A stretch of DNA of 61,799 nt from Patescibacteria group bacterium (GTDB lineage: Bacteria > Patescibacteriota > Microgenomatia > UBA1400 > MFAQ01). Position 1 is the stretch's first letter. Every line of letters starts with the position of its first letter. The translations under genes and the position numbers were made by a program. The notes below the pieces were generated by a model. That model did no database searches and had not been told where the DNA came from. It saw only the letters and a list, made by a program, of their open reading frames with translations. This document shows positions 7,109-15,232 of the stretch, piece after piece. The stretch spans positions 1 to 61,799 of the forward strand of contig CALRDV010000007.1 of the NCBI GenBank assembly GCA_943355005.1, given 5' to 3'.

Positions 7109-9352
7109 ATGAAAAACACTTCAGTCACCCTTCCCGTAATCGGCATGGACTGCGCCTCATGTTCAAATATTGTTAACCGTGCCATCAAAAAAACCCCTGG
7201 CGTCACCCAATCCCAAGTAAATCTCGCAACCGAAAAAGCAGAATTTACATACGATCCCTCAATTGTTTCACTCGAACAAATTAATGAGAATGTCAAAAAA
7301 TTTGGATACTCTTTAAATATTGAAGCTAATGCAGATTCAGATTCTAAGCCAACGGACAAAATCACTTTACTGAAGAATCAAGTCGAAGTTCTTTTTCCCC
7401 TCGCCCTTCTTTTTTTCTTCCTGATGATTTACGACGCTTTAAGTCAATATGTTACATCGCTACCACCTTTTCCCTTTCCCATGTCGGTTTTTAACATCAT
7501 CGGTCTAGTTTTGGCTTCCATCACCCTTTTTATCTTTGGTCAGGAATTTTTAAATGCCATTCCTCGCTTTATCCGAACTAGGGTAGCAAACATGGATACC
7601 TTAATTGGTATCGGCTCTCTCACAGCTTATCTGTACTCTTTATTTATTGTTGTCTTCCCATTTGTCTCATCTAGACTTAATCTTCCTGAAACCACCTACT
7701 TCGACGTCGTTATCGTCGTAATTGGTTTTATTAAGTTCGGTAAATATTTAGAGGCCAACTCCAAACAGAAGACCGGCGAAGCTATCAAGAAACTCTTAAA
7801 CCTTTCTGCCAAAGTTGCGCTAGTCGAGAGAAAAGGCAAAGAAATTGAGATCCCCGTTTCGGAAGTAGTTGTTGGAGACATTATTATCGTGAAGCCCGGT
7901 GCCAAAATCCCTGTCGACGGCAAAATCATTGAAGGCAACACTTCCATTGATGAATCTATGATTACGGGCGAACCTATTCCTGTCGACAAAACCATTGGTG
8001 AGCTAGTTACCAGTGGCACTATAAATAAACAAGGCTACATCAAGTTCCGAGCCGAAAAAGTTGGTGCTGATACCTTACTTTCTCAAATCATCAAGATGGT
8101 TGAAACGGCTCAAGGTTCCAAAGCTCCCATTGAGAAGATGGCTGATACAGTCTCCGCCTATTTTGTCCCGACCGTTCTCATTCTTTCAATCCTTTCATTT
8201 ATTATCTGGTTTGCTCTAGGCAATCTCTCACTCGCCATTTCTTCTTTCGTAGGAATTTTAGTTATTGCTTGTCCTTGTGCTTTAGGGCTAGCCACTCCTA
8301 CCGCCATCATTGTCGGCGTCGGCAAAGGCGCCGAGAATGGGATCTTGGTCAAGGACGCCACTGTCTTAGAAAAACTACACGCCATCAACACCGTCGTCTT
8401 CGACAAAACCGGCACCATCACCATGGGCAAACCCCAAGTCTCAGAAGTAATTTCCAAATCCGATCTAAACGAAACCGAAATTATTTCCATCCTCGAATCT
8501 TTAGAAAAACGCTCCAGCCACCCCCTCGCCCAAGCCATCGTCGACTACTATTCGTCATTGCGAGGAGCGGAGCGACGCGGCAATCCAGGCAATGTGCTTC
8601 AACACTTCAAAGAAATCCCCGGTAAAGGTGTCTCGGGTCAAATCAAATCCAAAAAGTATTTAGCCGGCAATCTCACTTTACTCAAAGAATCAAAAATTGA
8701 CTTTGATTCCAAAGAAATTCAGGAATTTACCAAAAAGGGCATGACTCCCGTATTTCTTTTCTCAGAGAAAAAACTCCTTGGTATTGTCGCCATTTCCGAC
8801 ACCATTAAGCCTGAATCCAAACAAGCAATTTCAGATTTACACAGCATGGGAATAAAAACCGTCATGCTTACGGGTGACGATCAGAACGCCGCCGCTTTTA
8901 TCGCCGAGCAGGCCGGAATTGATCGAATCTATGCCCAAGTCTTACCGACCGAGAAAGCTAACATTATTGAAAAATTAAAAGCCGAAGGCAATAAGGTCGT
9001 CATGGTTGGAGATGGTATAAACGATTCCCCCGCCTTGGCCACCGCCGATGTTGGCATTGCCATGAGTACAGGAACCGATGTCGCCATCGAATCTGCAGGC
9101 ATTACATTACTTCATGGAGATATCGCCAAAGTCGCCAAAGCCATCAAGCTTAGCAAAGCCACTATGCGAACCATCAAACAAAATCTTTTCTGGGCTTTCT
9201 TCTACAATGTTATCGGTATCCCTGTCGCCGCCGGCCTTCTTTACCCCCTCTTCGGCATCATTCTAAATCCCGCCATTGCCGGCGCCGCCATGGCCTTCTC
9301 CAGTGTCTCCGTTGTAACCAATTCCCTCAGACTAAAAACATTCAAGTTATAA
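7109..9352 (+). CDS. copA: Copper-translocating P1B-type ATPase
   Basis: A 747-residue pump that exports Cu(I) using ATP. One N-terminal HMA domain carries GMDCASC (Cys15, Cys18). Transmembrane pairs follow, with the actuator motif TGEP near 289, the metal-site CPC near 388-390 (IACPCALGLATP), the phosphorylation motif DKTGT near 431, a SHPLA-type HP motif near 469 and GDGINDSPA near 635. Length and motif order match CopA. Within the nucleotide-binding domain, after VDYY, a palindromic repeat (8553-8586) is translated in frame as SSLRGAERRGNPG. It lies in a region of natural length variation, so the pump is probably active. It sits in an operon with copper-binding proteins. Confidence 0.95.
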   Translation: MKNTSVTLPVIGMDCASCSNIVNRAIKKTPGVTQSQVNLATEKAEFTYDPSIVSLEQINENVKKFGYSLNIEANADSDSKPTDKITLLKNQVEVLFPLALLFFFLMIYDALSQYVTSLPPFPFPMSVFNIIGLVLASITLFIFGQEFLNAIPRFIRTRVANMDTLIGIGSLTAYLYSLFIVVFPFVSSRLNLPETTYFDVVIVVIGFIKFGKYLEANSKQKTGEAIKKLLNLSAKVALVERKGKEIEIPVSEVVVGDIIIVKPGAKIPVDGKIIEGNTSIDESMITGEPIPVDKTIGELVTSGTINKQGYIKFRAEKVGADTLLSQIIKMVETAQGSKAPIEKMADTVSAYFVPTVLILSILSFIIWFALGNLSLAISSFVGILVIACPCALGLATPTAIIVGVGKGAENGILVKDATVLEKLHAINTVVFDKTGTITMGKPQVSEVISKSDLNETEIISILESLEKRSSHPLAQAIVDYYSSLRGAERRGNPGNVLQHFKEIPGKGVSGQIKSKKYLAGNLTLLKESKIDFDSKEIQEFTKKGMTPVFLFSEKKLLGIVAISDTIKPESKQAISDLHSMGIKTVMLTGDDQNAAAFIAEQAGIDRIYAQVLPTEKANIIEKLKAEGNKVVMVGDGINDSPALATADVGIAMSTGTDVAIESAGITLLHGDIAKVAKAIKLSKATMRTIKQNLFWAFFYNVIGIPVAAGLLYPLFGIILNPAIAGAAMAFSSVSVVTNSLRLKTFKL
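8553..8586. repeat. Class A palindromic repeat inside copA
   Basis: CGTCATTGCGAGG...GCGGCAATCC, nearly the same as 6379-6415. It preserves the copA reading frame and adds about 12 residues to the nucleotide-binding domain. Confidence 0.9.
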
Positions 9353-9387
9353 TAATAATTACCTTAAAAATAGAAATTGTTTAAAAT

Positions 9388-9476
9388 GTGGTACAGAAGT
9401 CTAGCCAACAAATGCGCGCAGGGATGCCCCCGTACTCGGAGCGAGCCGAGCACATTTTTGGCGGGCTTCGAACCAC
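9388..9476. repeat. Class D long palindromic element
   Basis: Interrupted inverted repeat: GTGGT, GAAG and GCC...AAATG on the left pair with CACATTT...GGC, CTTC and ACCAC on the right. The middle carries GCGCAGGGATGCCCC, shared with the element inside dus at 53582. It lies just upstream of the 9502 start. Confidence 0.75.
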
Positions 9477-9501
9477 CAAAAACAATTTTCAATTAATCAC
9501 A

Positions 9502-10602
9502 ATGCAAAACACAAACCTACTTTTTATCTTCCTCACAGGTCTGACTACTGGAGGTTTAACATGCCTTGCTTTACAAGGTGGACTCCTCACCTCAGTCTTA
9601 GCCAAACGCGAAGAAAAACTAGTCGACAACCTCGCCAGCTCCAAAAAGAAAATCAAGCAATTACAAAATCGTCATTCCGGGCTTGACCCGGAATCCAGAT
9701 CTTCTTCCACCTCCCATCTCCCCATCCTCTCCTTCCTCACAGCCAAACTCTTCATTCACACTGTCCTCGGCTTCTTCCTCGGACTCTTAGGTACCGCCAT
9801 CACCCTTTCTCCCATCACTCGTGGTTGGTTACAAGTCTTTATCGGCATCTATCTCTTTGGTATCGCCGGCAATCTTTTAAATCTGCATCCTATTTTTAGA
9901 TACTTTGTCATCACTCCCCCCAAATTCCTCGCCAGATTAGCCAAGAACGAATCCAAAAGCGATTCTGTTTTTGCGCCTGCCCTCTTAGGACTCATGACCG
10001 TTTTTCTGCCGTGTGCCGTCACTCAAGCTATGGAGGTCGTTGCGGTTGGTACGGGCAACCCTCTCTATGGCGCCGCCATCATGTTTGCTTTTGTCCTGGG
10101 CACTTCCCCCACCTTCTTACTCTTTGGTTTTCTGATAAACAAAACCGGTTCCGTATTTCAGAAATATTTTCCCGCTATCGCCGGTACTGCCATGCTTGGC
10201 ATGTCTATTTACAGTATCAATGCCAGTGCCGGACTCATGGGCTCTGTTTACACCATTCAGAATTTTGTTCAGGCGGCTACTTCTTCTTCTAATCCCGGCT
10301 CCGACACTGGATCAAACTCCATCCTCGGTGATAATCTTCAAACAGCCACCATCACTGTAAACAACACTTCTTACACCCCCAACTCCATCACTTTGAAAAA
10401 AGGTATCCTGACCAAATTGAAATTAATTACAAACAATGTCCAATCATGTTCCCGCTCCTTCACTATCCCCGCATTAAACATAAACAAACTTCTCCCCTCG
10501 ACAGGTGAAACCACCTTAGAATTCACTCCGACAGAAACAGGCCCACTTGCCTTCTCCTGTTCCATGGGCATGTACACCGGCCGCTTCAACATCGTAAACT
10601 AA
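9502..10602 (+). CDS. UreH/DsbD-like membrane protein fused to a cupredoxin domain
   Basis: A 366-residue protein from the ATG at 9502. The frame is open back to 9388, but that stretch is the class D repeat. Residues 1-270 form about six membrane segments of the sulfite-exporter/UreH-like DsbD type (TGLTTGGLTCLALQGGLL; FLPCAVTQAMEVVAVG; FVLGTSPTFLLFGF). Residues about 275-366 look like a cupredoxin with Cys and Met ligands near the end (FSCSMGMYTGRF). Together they suggest copper delivery or export at the membrane. A class B repeat (9670-9698) is translated in the first cytosolic loop as RHSGLDPESR. The gene lies 149 bp after copA. Confidence 0.8.
   Translation: MQNTNLLFIFLTGLTTGGLTCLALQGGLLTSVLAKREEKLVDNLASSKKKIKQLQNRHSGLDPESRSSSTSHLPILSFLTAKLFIHTVLGFFLGLLGTAITLSPITRGWLQVFIGIYLFGIAGNLLNLHPIFRYFVITPPKFLARLAKNESKSDSVFAPALLGLMTVFLPCAVTQAMEVVAVGTGNPLYGAAIMFAFVLGTSPTFLLFGFLINKTGSVFQKYFPAIAGTAMLGMSIYSINASAGLMGSVYTIQNFVQAATSSSNPGSDTGSNSILGDNLQTATITVNNTSYTPNSITLKKGILTKLKLITNNVQSCSRSFTIPALNINKLLPSTGETTLEFTPTETGPLAFSCSMGMYTGRFNIVN
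9670..9698. repeat. Class B palindromic repeat inside the cupredoxin fusion gene
   Basis: CGTCATTCCGGGCTTGACCC then GGAATCCAG; read in frame as RHSGLDPES near residues 57-66, between the first and second membrane segments. Confidence 0.9.
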
Positions 10603-10605
10603 AGT

Positions 10606-11136
10606 ATGCCCAAGAAAAAGAAATCACCAACTCCAAACCTTCTAATCGCGATCGTGACTTTTTCACTACTACTTCTATTTGTATTTATTGAGAAAAAACT
10701 ATCCAAAAACTTTTCAATAGGTAGTCTCGAGATGACTTATGACAATAGCTGGGTAAGATACGACAGTTCAATTGCAAATGGCTGCCAGCAAATAGAGGTG
10801 GAAAAAATCACACCAGCCCCATCAGATCAAGACCTAAAGGACTACCTTCTCCAGAATGTTCTCGGAAACAGTGAAGAACTTTACAATCAGCTATCACGCA
10901 AAAATCTCACAGTTGAAAACGGTTATCAAATTGAAGGTTTAGATCAAAGTCAGTATCTTATCTTGGGACCCAAAGGAGTAGGTGAAATAGATAATGTTTA
11001 TTTATCAGACCCTTCAGACGGAGCAATATATCGCATAACTGTCTGGGCTCTTGGTCCAAATTCACCCAAACTCTGCGCCGAACCTGCCAGACGCAATAAA
11101 TTCAAAGCAATTCTTTCAACCATCAAATTTAAATAA
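10606..11136 (+). CDS. Hypothetical single-pass membrane protein in the copper island
   Basis: A 176-residue protein with a basic start (MPKKKKS), one membrane segment at about 12-31 (LLIAIVTFSLLLLFVFIE) and an extracytoplasmic remainder. Two cysteines (NGCQQ near 59; KLCAEPARR near 161) could form a disulfide. It starts 3 nt after the cupredoxin fusion stop, so the two are probably translated together. I recognise no family. A copper-linked role is suggested only by position. Confidence 0.7.
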   Translation: MPKKKKSPTPNLLIAIVTFSLLLLFVFIEKKLSKNFSIGSLEMTYDNSWVRYDSSIANGCQQIEVEKITPAPSDQDLKDYLLQNVLGNSEELYNQLSRKNLTVENGYQIEGLDQSQYLILGPKGVGEIDNVYLSDPSDGAIYRITVWALGPNSPKLCAEPARRNKFKAILSTIKFK

Positions 11137-11140
11137 CACT

Positions 11141-11184
11141 CGTCATTGCGAGGCTCGACTTTAGGTCGGCCGTGGCAATCCAGG
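11141..11184. repeat. Class A palindromic repeat, intergenic
   Basis: CGTCATTGCGAGG...GTGGCAATCC with the variable middle CTCGACTTTAGGTCGG. That 16-mer also occurs inside the 23S intron at 34294-34309. Confidence 0.85.
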
Positions 11185-11200
11185 AATTAAAATAAACAAC

Positions 11201-11476
11201 ATGTTCAACTTCTTCAAGCCAAAAAACAAAGTCTCCCTTGTCAAAGGGAGAAACGGCAAAGCCGAGAGGGATTTAACATCCCTCACCCTCCACCTATCCG
11301 GCCTCCACTGCACTTCCTGTGCAGTGAACATCGACCTTGCTCTAGAGGATCTCAATGGCGTTAAGTCCACCACCAACTACGCCAAGTCAGAAACCAAAAT
11401 CGAATACGACCCATCCAAAACTACTCTAGATCAAATCCACTTCACCATCCGCGACCTGGGTTATTCCATACTCTAG
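11201..11476 (+). CDS. copZ: CopZ-like HMA copper chaperone with a repeat-derived N-terminus
   Basis: A 91-residue protein. Residues about 28-91 form one heavy-metal-associated domain with GLHCTSC (Cys pair near 36 and 39) and the usual end DLGYSI. Such proteins carry Cu(I) to CopA. The first 27 residues are unusual: MFNFFKPKNKV followed by SLVKGRNGKAERDLTS, which is the translation of a class C palindromic repeat (11233-11275). The domain itself is complete. It lies at the end of the copper operon before the MFS gene. No ribosome binding site is evident. Confidence 0.85.
   Translation: MFNFFKPKNKVSLVKGRNGKAERDLTSLTLHLSGLHCTSCAVNIDLALEDLNGVKSTTNYAKSETKIEYDPSKTTLDQIHFTIRDLGYSIL
11233..11275. 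repeat. Class C palindromic repeat inside copZ
   Basis: CTCCCTTGTCAAAGGGAG followed by GGCAAAGCCGAGAGGGATTT. It is read in frame as SLVKGRNGKAERDL. Two further copies lie inside the MBL hydrolase gene at 43532 and 43698. Confidence 0.9.
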
Positions 11477-11497
11477 CAAAAGACGTTAAGATAAATA

Positions 11498-12835
11498 GTG
11501 AAAGTAAAAAAGAGAAAAGCCTTCAAGCCGGTCGAAAAATTCCTCATCAGTCAATTTACTTTACCTAGTACTATAAACGGCTTTGGTTGGGTCAAAAAAA
11601 TTCTCCGCGGAGTTCCGGCCCTAAGAATAAAAAATGTCCGCCGGTATTTTTTCGGTCAATTCATTTCTAATATTGGAAGTTGGATGCAAATCGTTGCTCT
11701 TGGTTGGCTTGTCTTCCAGCTTACCGACTCTGCCTTCTGGGTCGGTGTTGTCGCCGCAGCTTCTTCTGTTCCCGCTGTCATTTTTTCCCTTTTCGGTGGC
11801 TGGATTGTAGACCATTTCCCCAAGAAATCCGTCTTGTTCTACTCAAACATGGGATCAATGTTTTTAGCGTTTATTCTTGGCGCCCTCACTCTCTCCGGAC
11901 ATGTCAATATTCCCATAATCATCATCATTTCTTTTCTGGGAGGCGTTTCAAATTCTGTCTGTACCCCTGCTCATTTTTCTTACATCAGCGAAATAGTAGA
12001 GCCGGATAAGCTTACCTCGGCCATGGCTCTAAACTCTAGTATTTCAAATCTTGGCCGGATTCTGGGACCCATCATTACCGGAATTTATATCAAAATTGGT
12101 GGTATTGGAGGAGCTTTCGTTATCAACGGCTTAAGCTACGTTGCTGTGTTATTGGCTCTACATCTCATTAAGTCCAGCAACCAAGTCACCGACCACAACA
12201 TAAATCCTCTCAAAGCCATCCGAGAAGGTATTGTTTACGCTTACGCTAACCCCATGATTAGATCAATCATTACTTATGTCGGCTTTGCATCTATCTTTGC
12301 CTGGTCTTATACCACTATCATTCCGGTACTCGCCAAAGAAATATTTAGCACAGACGCTACGGGTATGAGTTATCTTTATGGCGCCGTAGGCATCGGCGCT
12401 GTTACCGCCACTTTTTTTGCCGCTTTTTTCTCTCACCTGATTTCAAAATTAGCTCTATTTATCGCAGGCAATAGTATTTTTTCCATTTCCCTACTACTCT
12501 TCTCTTTCACCTCAAGCTTATTTTTAGGAACTATCTTACTTTTCTTTGTCGGTCTTGGTTTGGTTACTGTAAATATTGTTTTAGGTACTATTGTTCAGCA
12601 CATGACGGATCCTCATTACCGTGGTCGCGTCTCCAGTATTTATTTTCTTTTCTATGGCGGCATTATTTTCCTGGGGAATCTCGAAATCGGCTATCTTTCG
12701 GACACTTTCAATCCTCAGATGGCCCTCCGCCTCAACACCATCGCCATGTTAGCTGTCGGAGTTTATATTTTCTTAACCAAGAACCGCCTCCGCCAAGCCC
12801 AAAGCGAATACAACGAAACTTTGACACACAATTAG
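11498..12835 (+). CDS. Major facilitator superfamily exporter
   Basis: A 445-residue transporter with about 12 membrane segments after a basic 45-residue N-terminus, starting at GTG 11498. It shows the MFS_3/EntS-like pattern RRYFFGQFISNIGSWMQIVA at about 48-67 and the loop motif GGWIVDHFPKKSVL near 100. It lies 21 bp after the CopZ-like gene and is probably the last gene of the copper unit. Its cargo is unknown: copper complexes, drugs or siderophore-like molecules are all possible for this subfamily. The stop codon overlaps the stop of the convergent 12832-14403 gene. Confidence 0.85.
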   Translation: MKVKKRKAFKPVEKFLISQFTLPSTINGFGWVKKILRGVPALRIKNVRRYFFGQFISNIGSWMQIVALGWLVFQLTDSAFWVGVVAAASSVPAVIFSLFGGWIVDHFPKKSVLFYSNMGSMFLAFILGALTLSGHVNIPIIIIISFLGGVSNSVCTPAHFSYISEIVEPDKLTSAMALNSSISNLGRILGPIITGIYIKIGGIGGAFVINGLSYVAVLLALHLIKSSNQVTDHNINPLKAIREGIVYAYANPMIRSIITYVGFASIFAWSYTTIIPVLAKEIFSTDATGMSYLYGAVGIGAVTATFFAAFFSHLISKLALFIAGNSIFSISLLLFSFTSSLFLGTILLFFVGLGLVTVNIVLGTIVQHMTDPHYRGRVSSIYFLFYGGIIFLGNLEIGYLSDTFNPQMALRLNTIAMLAVGVYIFLTKNRLRQAQSEYNETLTHN

Positions 12836-14403
12836 ACAACCTTGTCGGTTCTCATACTATCAAGCTTATCTTTAACCAGTATCTGTATCGCCTCGATCTT
12901 TGCCTTTCTGTTGTAATCAAACTCTCCTTCATCCTCTTTTAACAACTCACCCAAGACTCTAGCAATTTCCGGCATGTTTAGCTCAGCGGTATAAGCGGTC
13001 AGAGGATTTTTATTAGCCTCACCCACACCACTAGTTATGCTTCTGTCTTTTGGAACAATTCTAGCAAGACTTCCTTCTCTGCCATCTATCATATCTCCAA
13101 GCTCTCTCATCACACTCCTAGCAAAATCTTTAATATGCGAAGAATACTTCTTTTCTTCCAAACTTCTCAGTAATAGCATGCTGTTTTCCGATGAGTTTTT
13201 AGGATTCATCTCAAGCAGGGATTTTATCAAAAGCTTCAAATCTTTACATTCCATAAATTCTCCCACAGCCCACTTCTCTATTTGAATCTTTTCTCTTTCT
13301 TCTCTTAAAACCTTCTCCCTCTCATTTCTGTCATTCTCCTCTCTCAGGCGCTTAGCTTTCTCCTCATTTACCAGCCTAGTTTCTTCCTCAGCTCGCACTT
13401 TTACGATTTCAGCGCTTCTCGCTTCCCAAATCTGTTTAGCAGCCCCATTCTCCAATTTATCAATCACTATATTTTGAAGTACATTTACAAGTGGGTCACC
13501 TTGTTTAACCTTAAATTCTTCTGCTGTGTACTCTCCTATAACCGGCGTAACGATATCAACAAACTTTTTATACACTTCCGATTCATCACCCACTCCACTT
13601 TCTTTTATCTTTTTGATCTCATTTTGAGTAGCCTCCCATGCCACCCCCAAAACAATCCCTTTATATTCTGTAACCAATTTAATCGTATTTACCGCCTCAC
13701 CAATCTGCCTTAGTACTTCCAAATTATTCATTTCACCTGCATTAATTTCCACCCCACGGACTAATCTCATCGGTTTTTCCCTTCCAGTCTCCCTTGCAAT
13801 ATCCACTCCTGAAATCAGACCATTTAAAACCGCCAGTCTTCCATCAGGGTTTCTATAACTCATCTCCTCAAGCAACTTCCTCTGGTTCTCTCCTATCCCC
13901 ACAATCTTCTTATCCTCACCTTCTAAAAATTTATTTACCACACTTATCAAGTTTTTTTCACCGCCTTCGACCCCTACCAGTTTATCCTCAATTTCTTTTA
14001 CAAACGCATCATCCAAAATTCCCGGCTGTCTCTCCACTATTGCCAGCATCTCACCAGCTTTCTCATCGACCATCAAATCACTCTCAGACGCCAGCTGTTT
14101 GGCTAAAAGTAGTTTTGCTAGCTTCCTTGGCTCATCGTCACCAATCTCAGACTGCAAAAACGATATTTTTCCATCACTCACAAAACCAGCCCTCATAGAA
14201 TCAAATTCTCCGGCAACCTTCTCACCTAAAAGCACCATCTCACTCTTTTTTATTTCGTTACCATTAGCATCTACTCTTTTTTCCACATTGGCTTCACCCC
14301 CACCGGCATCAGTCTTCCATAGCTTCACAGCCCTCATTGCCGACTCGGCTTTTGCCATCGGTTCCTCTGGATCAATTCTTGGAAATTCTATTTGTTCTGC
14401 CAT
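12832..14403 (-). CDS. Hypothetical cytosolic protein with a charged coiled-coil segment
   Basis: A 523-residue acidic protein without signal peptide or membrane segment. Residues about 325-375 are very rich in Glu, Lys and Arg (RAEEETRLVNEEKAKRL, EKVLREEREKIQIEKW), a likely coiled coil. The rest is predicted mostly helical by eye. I recognise no family. It is the last of three minus-strand genes of similar character (12832-17002), which may be one unit. Its C-terminus (NRKAKIEAIQILVKDKLDSM) resembles that of the 15233-17002 product (ERRAKIEALRKVAQLG), so the two could be distant relatives. Confidence 0.75.
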   Translation of the reverse strand: MAEQIEFPRIDPEEPMAKAESAMRAVKLWKTDAGGGEANVEKRVDANGNEIKKSEMVLLGEKVAGEFDSMRAGFVSDGKISFLQSEIGDDEPRKLAKLLLAKQLASESDLMVDEKAGEMLAIVERQPGILDDAFVKEIEDKLVGVEGGEKNLISVVNKFLEGEDKKIVGIGENQRKLLEEMSYRNPDGRLAVLNGLISGVDIARETGREKPMRLVRGVEINAGEMNNLEVLRQIGEAVNTIKLVTEYKGIVLGVAWEATQNEIKKIKESGVGDESEVYKKFVDIVTPVIGEYTAEEFKVKQGDPLVNVLQNIVIDKLENGAAKQIWEARSAEIVKVRAEEETRLVNEEKAKRLREENDRNEREKVLREEREKIQIEKWAVGEFMECKDLKLLIKSLLEMNPKNSSENSMLLLRSLEEKKYSSHIKDFARSVMRELGDMIDGREGSLARIVPKDRSITSGVGEANKNPLTAYTAELNMPEIARVLGELLKEDEGEFDYNRKAKIEAIQILVKDKLDSMRTDKVV

Positions 14404-14461
14404 ACAAATATCCTACACTACTTGAAACGACCAAAACTAGCACATCACAAACCAATTATTT

Positions 14462-15205
14462 TTACTCAACATCTCCAAATATTTTATCCACGGTATCCGC
14501 AACCCACTCACCCAAACAATTATTTTTCTCCCATTCACTCATTTTCCCGGAAAAACTAGCTAAGTCTATATGAGCAAAGTAATTACTTCTTTGTCTATCA
14601 TTCACCAGTACATTTACCCTATGTCCTCTAATTTCAGATCGACTTCCTTGCTTTCCAAAGATACCACCATCTTCCAATAGGACAGCCTTGTCAAAAAGTA
14701 ACTCAGCCCATTTTCTTTGCCTTGTCTCACGAATGTTCACACTTCTTTCCTCTTCAGAATAACTTCCATAGTCTCTTATTAAATCTCTAAGCTGTTTTTT
14801 ATCTTCTCCAAATCGTTCCCGGTCGCTATAATTTTCATTAGCAATTGCAAAATCAGCCAAGTCAACAAACTTTTGGCTCTTTTCCTTCAACCATTTCCGA
14901 TTAGCAGAAGTCCAAATCACTACCATATAGCCTTTTTCTTTTAATTTTTTTAAAACATTCTCCGCTTCAGGATTTTCATCATCTTCAGATAAATTTGACC
15001 TCAATATCCCATCTACATCAACCACTACAACCTTTCTTCCTTCACTAGCTGTTTTTATTTTATCTACCAGGTAGGGGCTCCATAACCACTCACCTTTTTC
15101 TAGTCTGTCACCAATCTCTTTCATCGTTATCTCGTTGGTCTCTTTTTCACTACCATTTCCGGAAGCTATTACCATCATGTTTGATTCAAAGTTATCAAAG
15201 CTCAT
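14462..15205 (-). CDS. HAD-superfamily-like protein
   Basis: A 247-residue protein. Residues about 54-66 read KVVVVDVDGILRS, a HAD motif I with both aspartates. VVIWTSANRKWL near 94 fits motif II. Later motifs are not obvious (LVNDRQRS near 201 could be the acidic end). The first 25 residues are low in conservation signals; another ATG at residue 28 (MKEIGDR) is possible. HAD proteins are mostly phosphatases; the substrate here is unknown. It lies between two unrecognised genes on the same strand. Confidence 0.65.
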   Translation of the reverse strand: MSFDNFESNMMVIASGNGSEKETNEITMKEIGDRLEKGEWLWSPYLVDKIKTASEGRKVVVVDVDGILRSNLSEDDENPEAENVLKKLKEKGYMVVIWTSANRKWLKEKSQKFVDLADFAIANENYSDRERFGEDKKQLRDLIRDYGSYSEEERSVNIRETRQRKWAELLFDKAVLLEDGGIFGKQGSRSEIRGHRVNVLVNDRQRSNYFAHIDLASFSGKMSEWEKNNCLGEWVADTVDKIFGDVE

Positions 15206-15232
15206 ATCTTTGACTATATCAAGAAAAAGATA

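Noticed and set aside
9388-9501. N-terminal extension of the cupredoxin fusion protein
   Set aside because: The codons come from a palindromic repeat; the membrane-protein-like start is at 9502.
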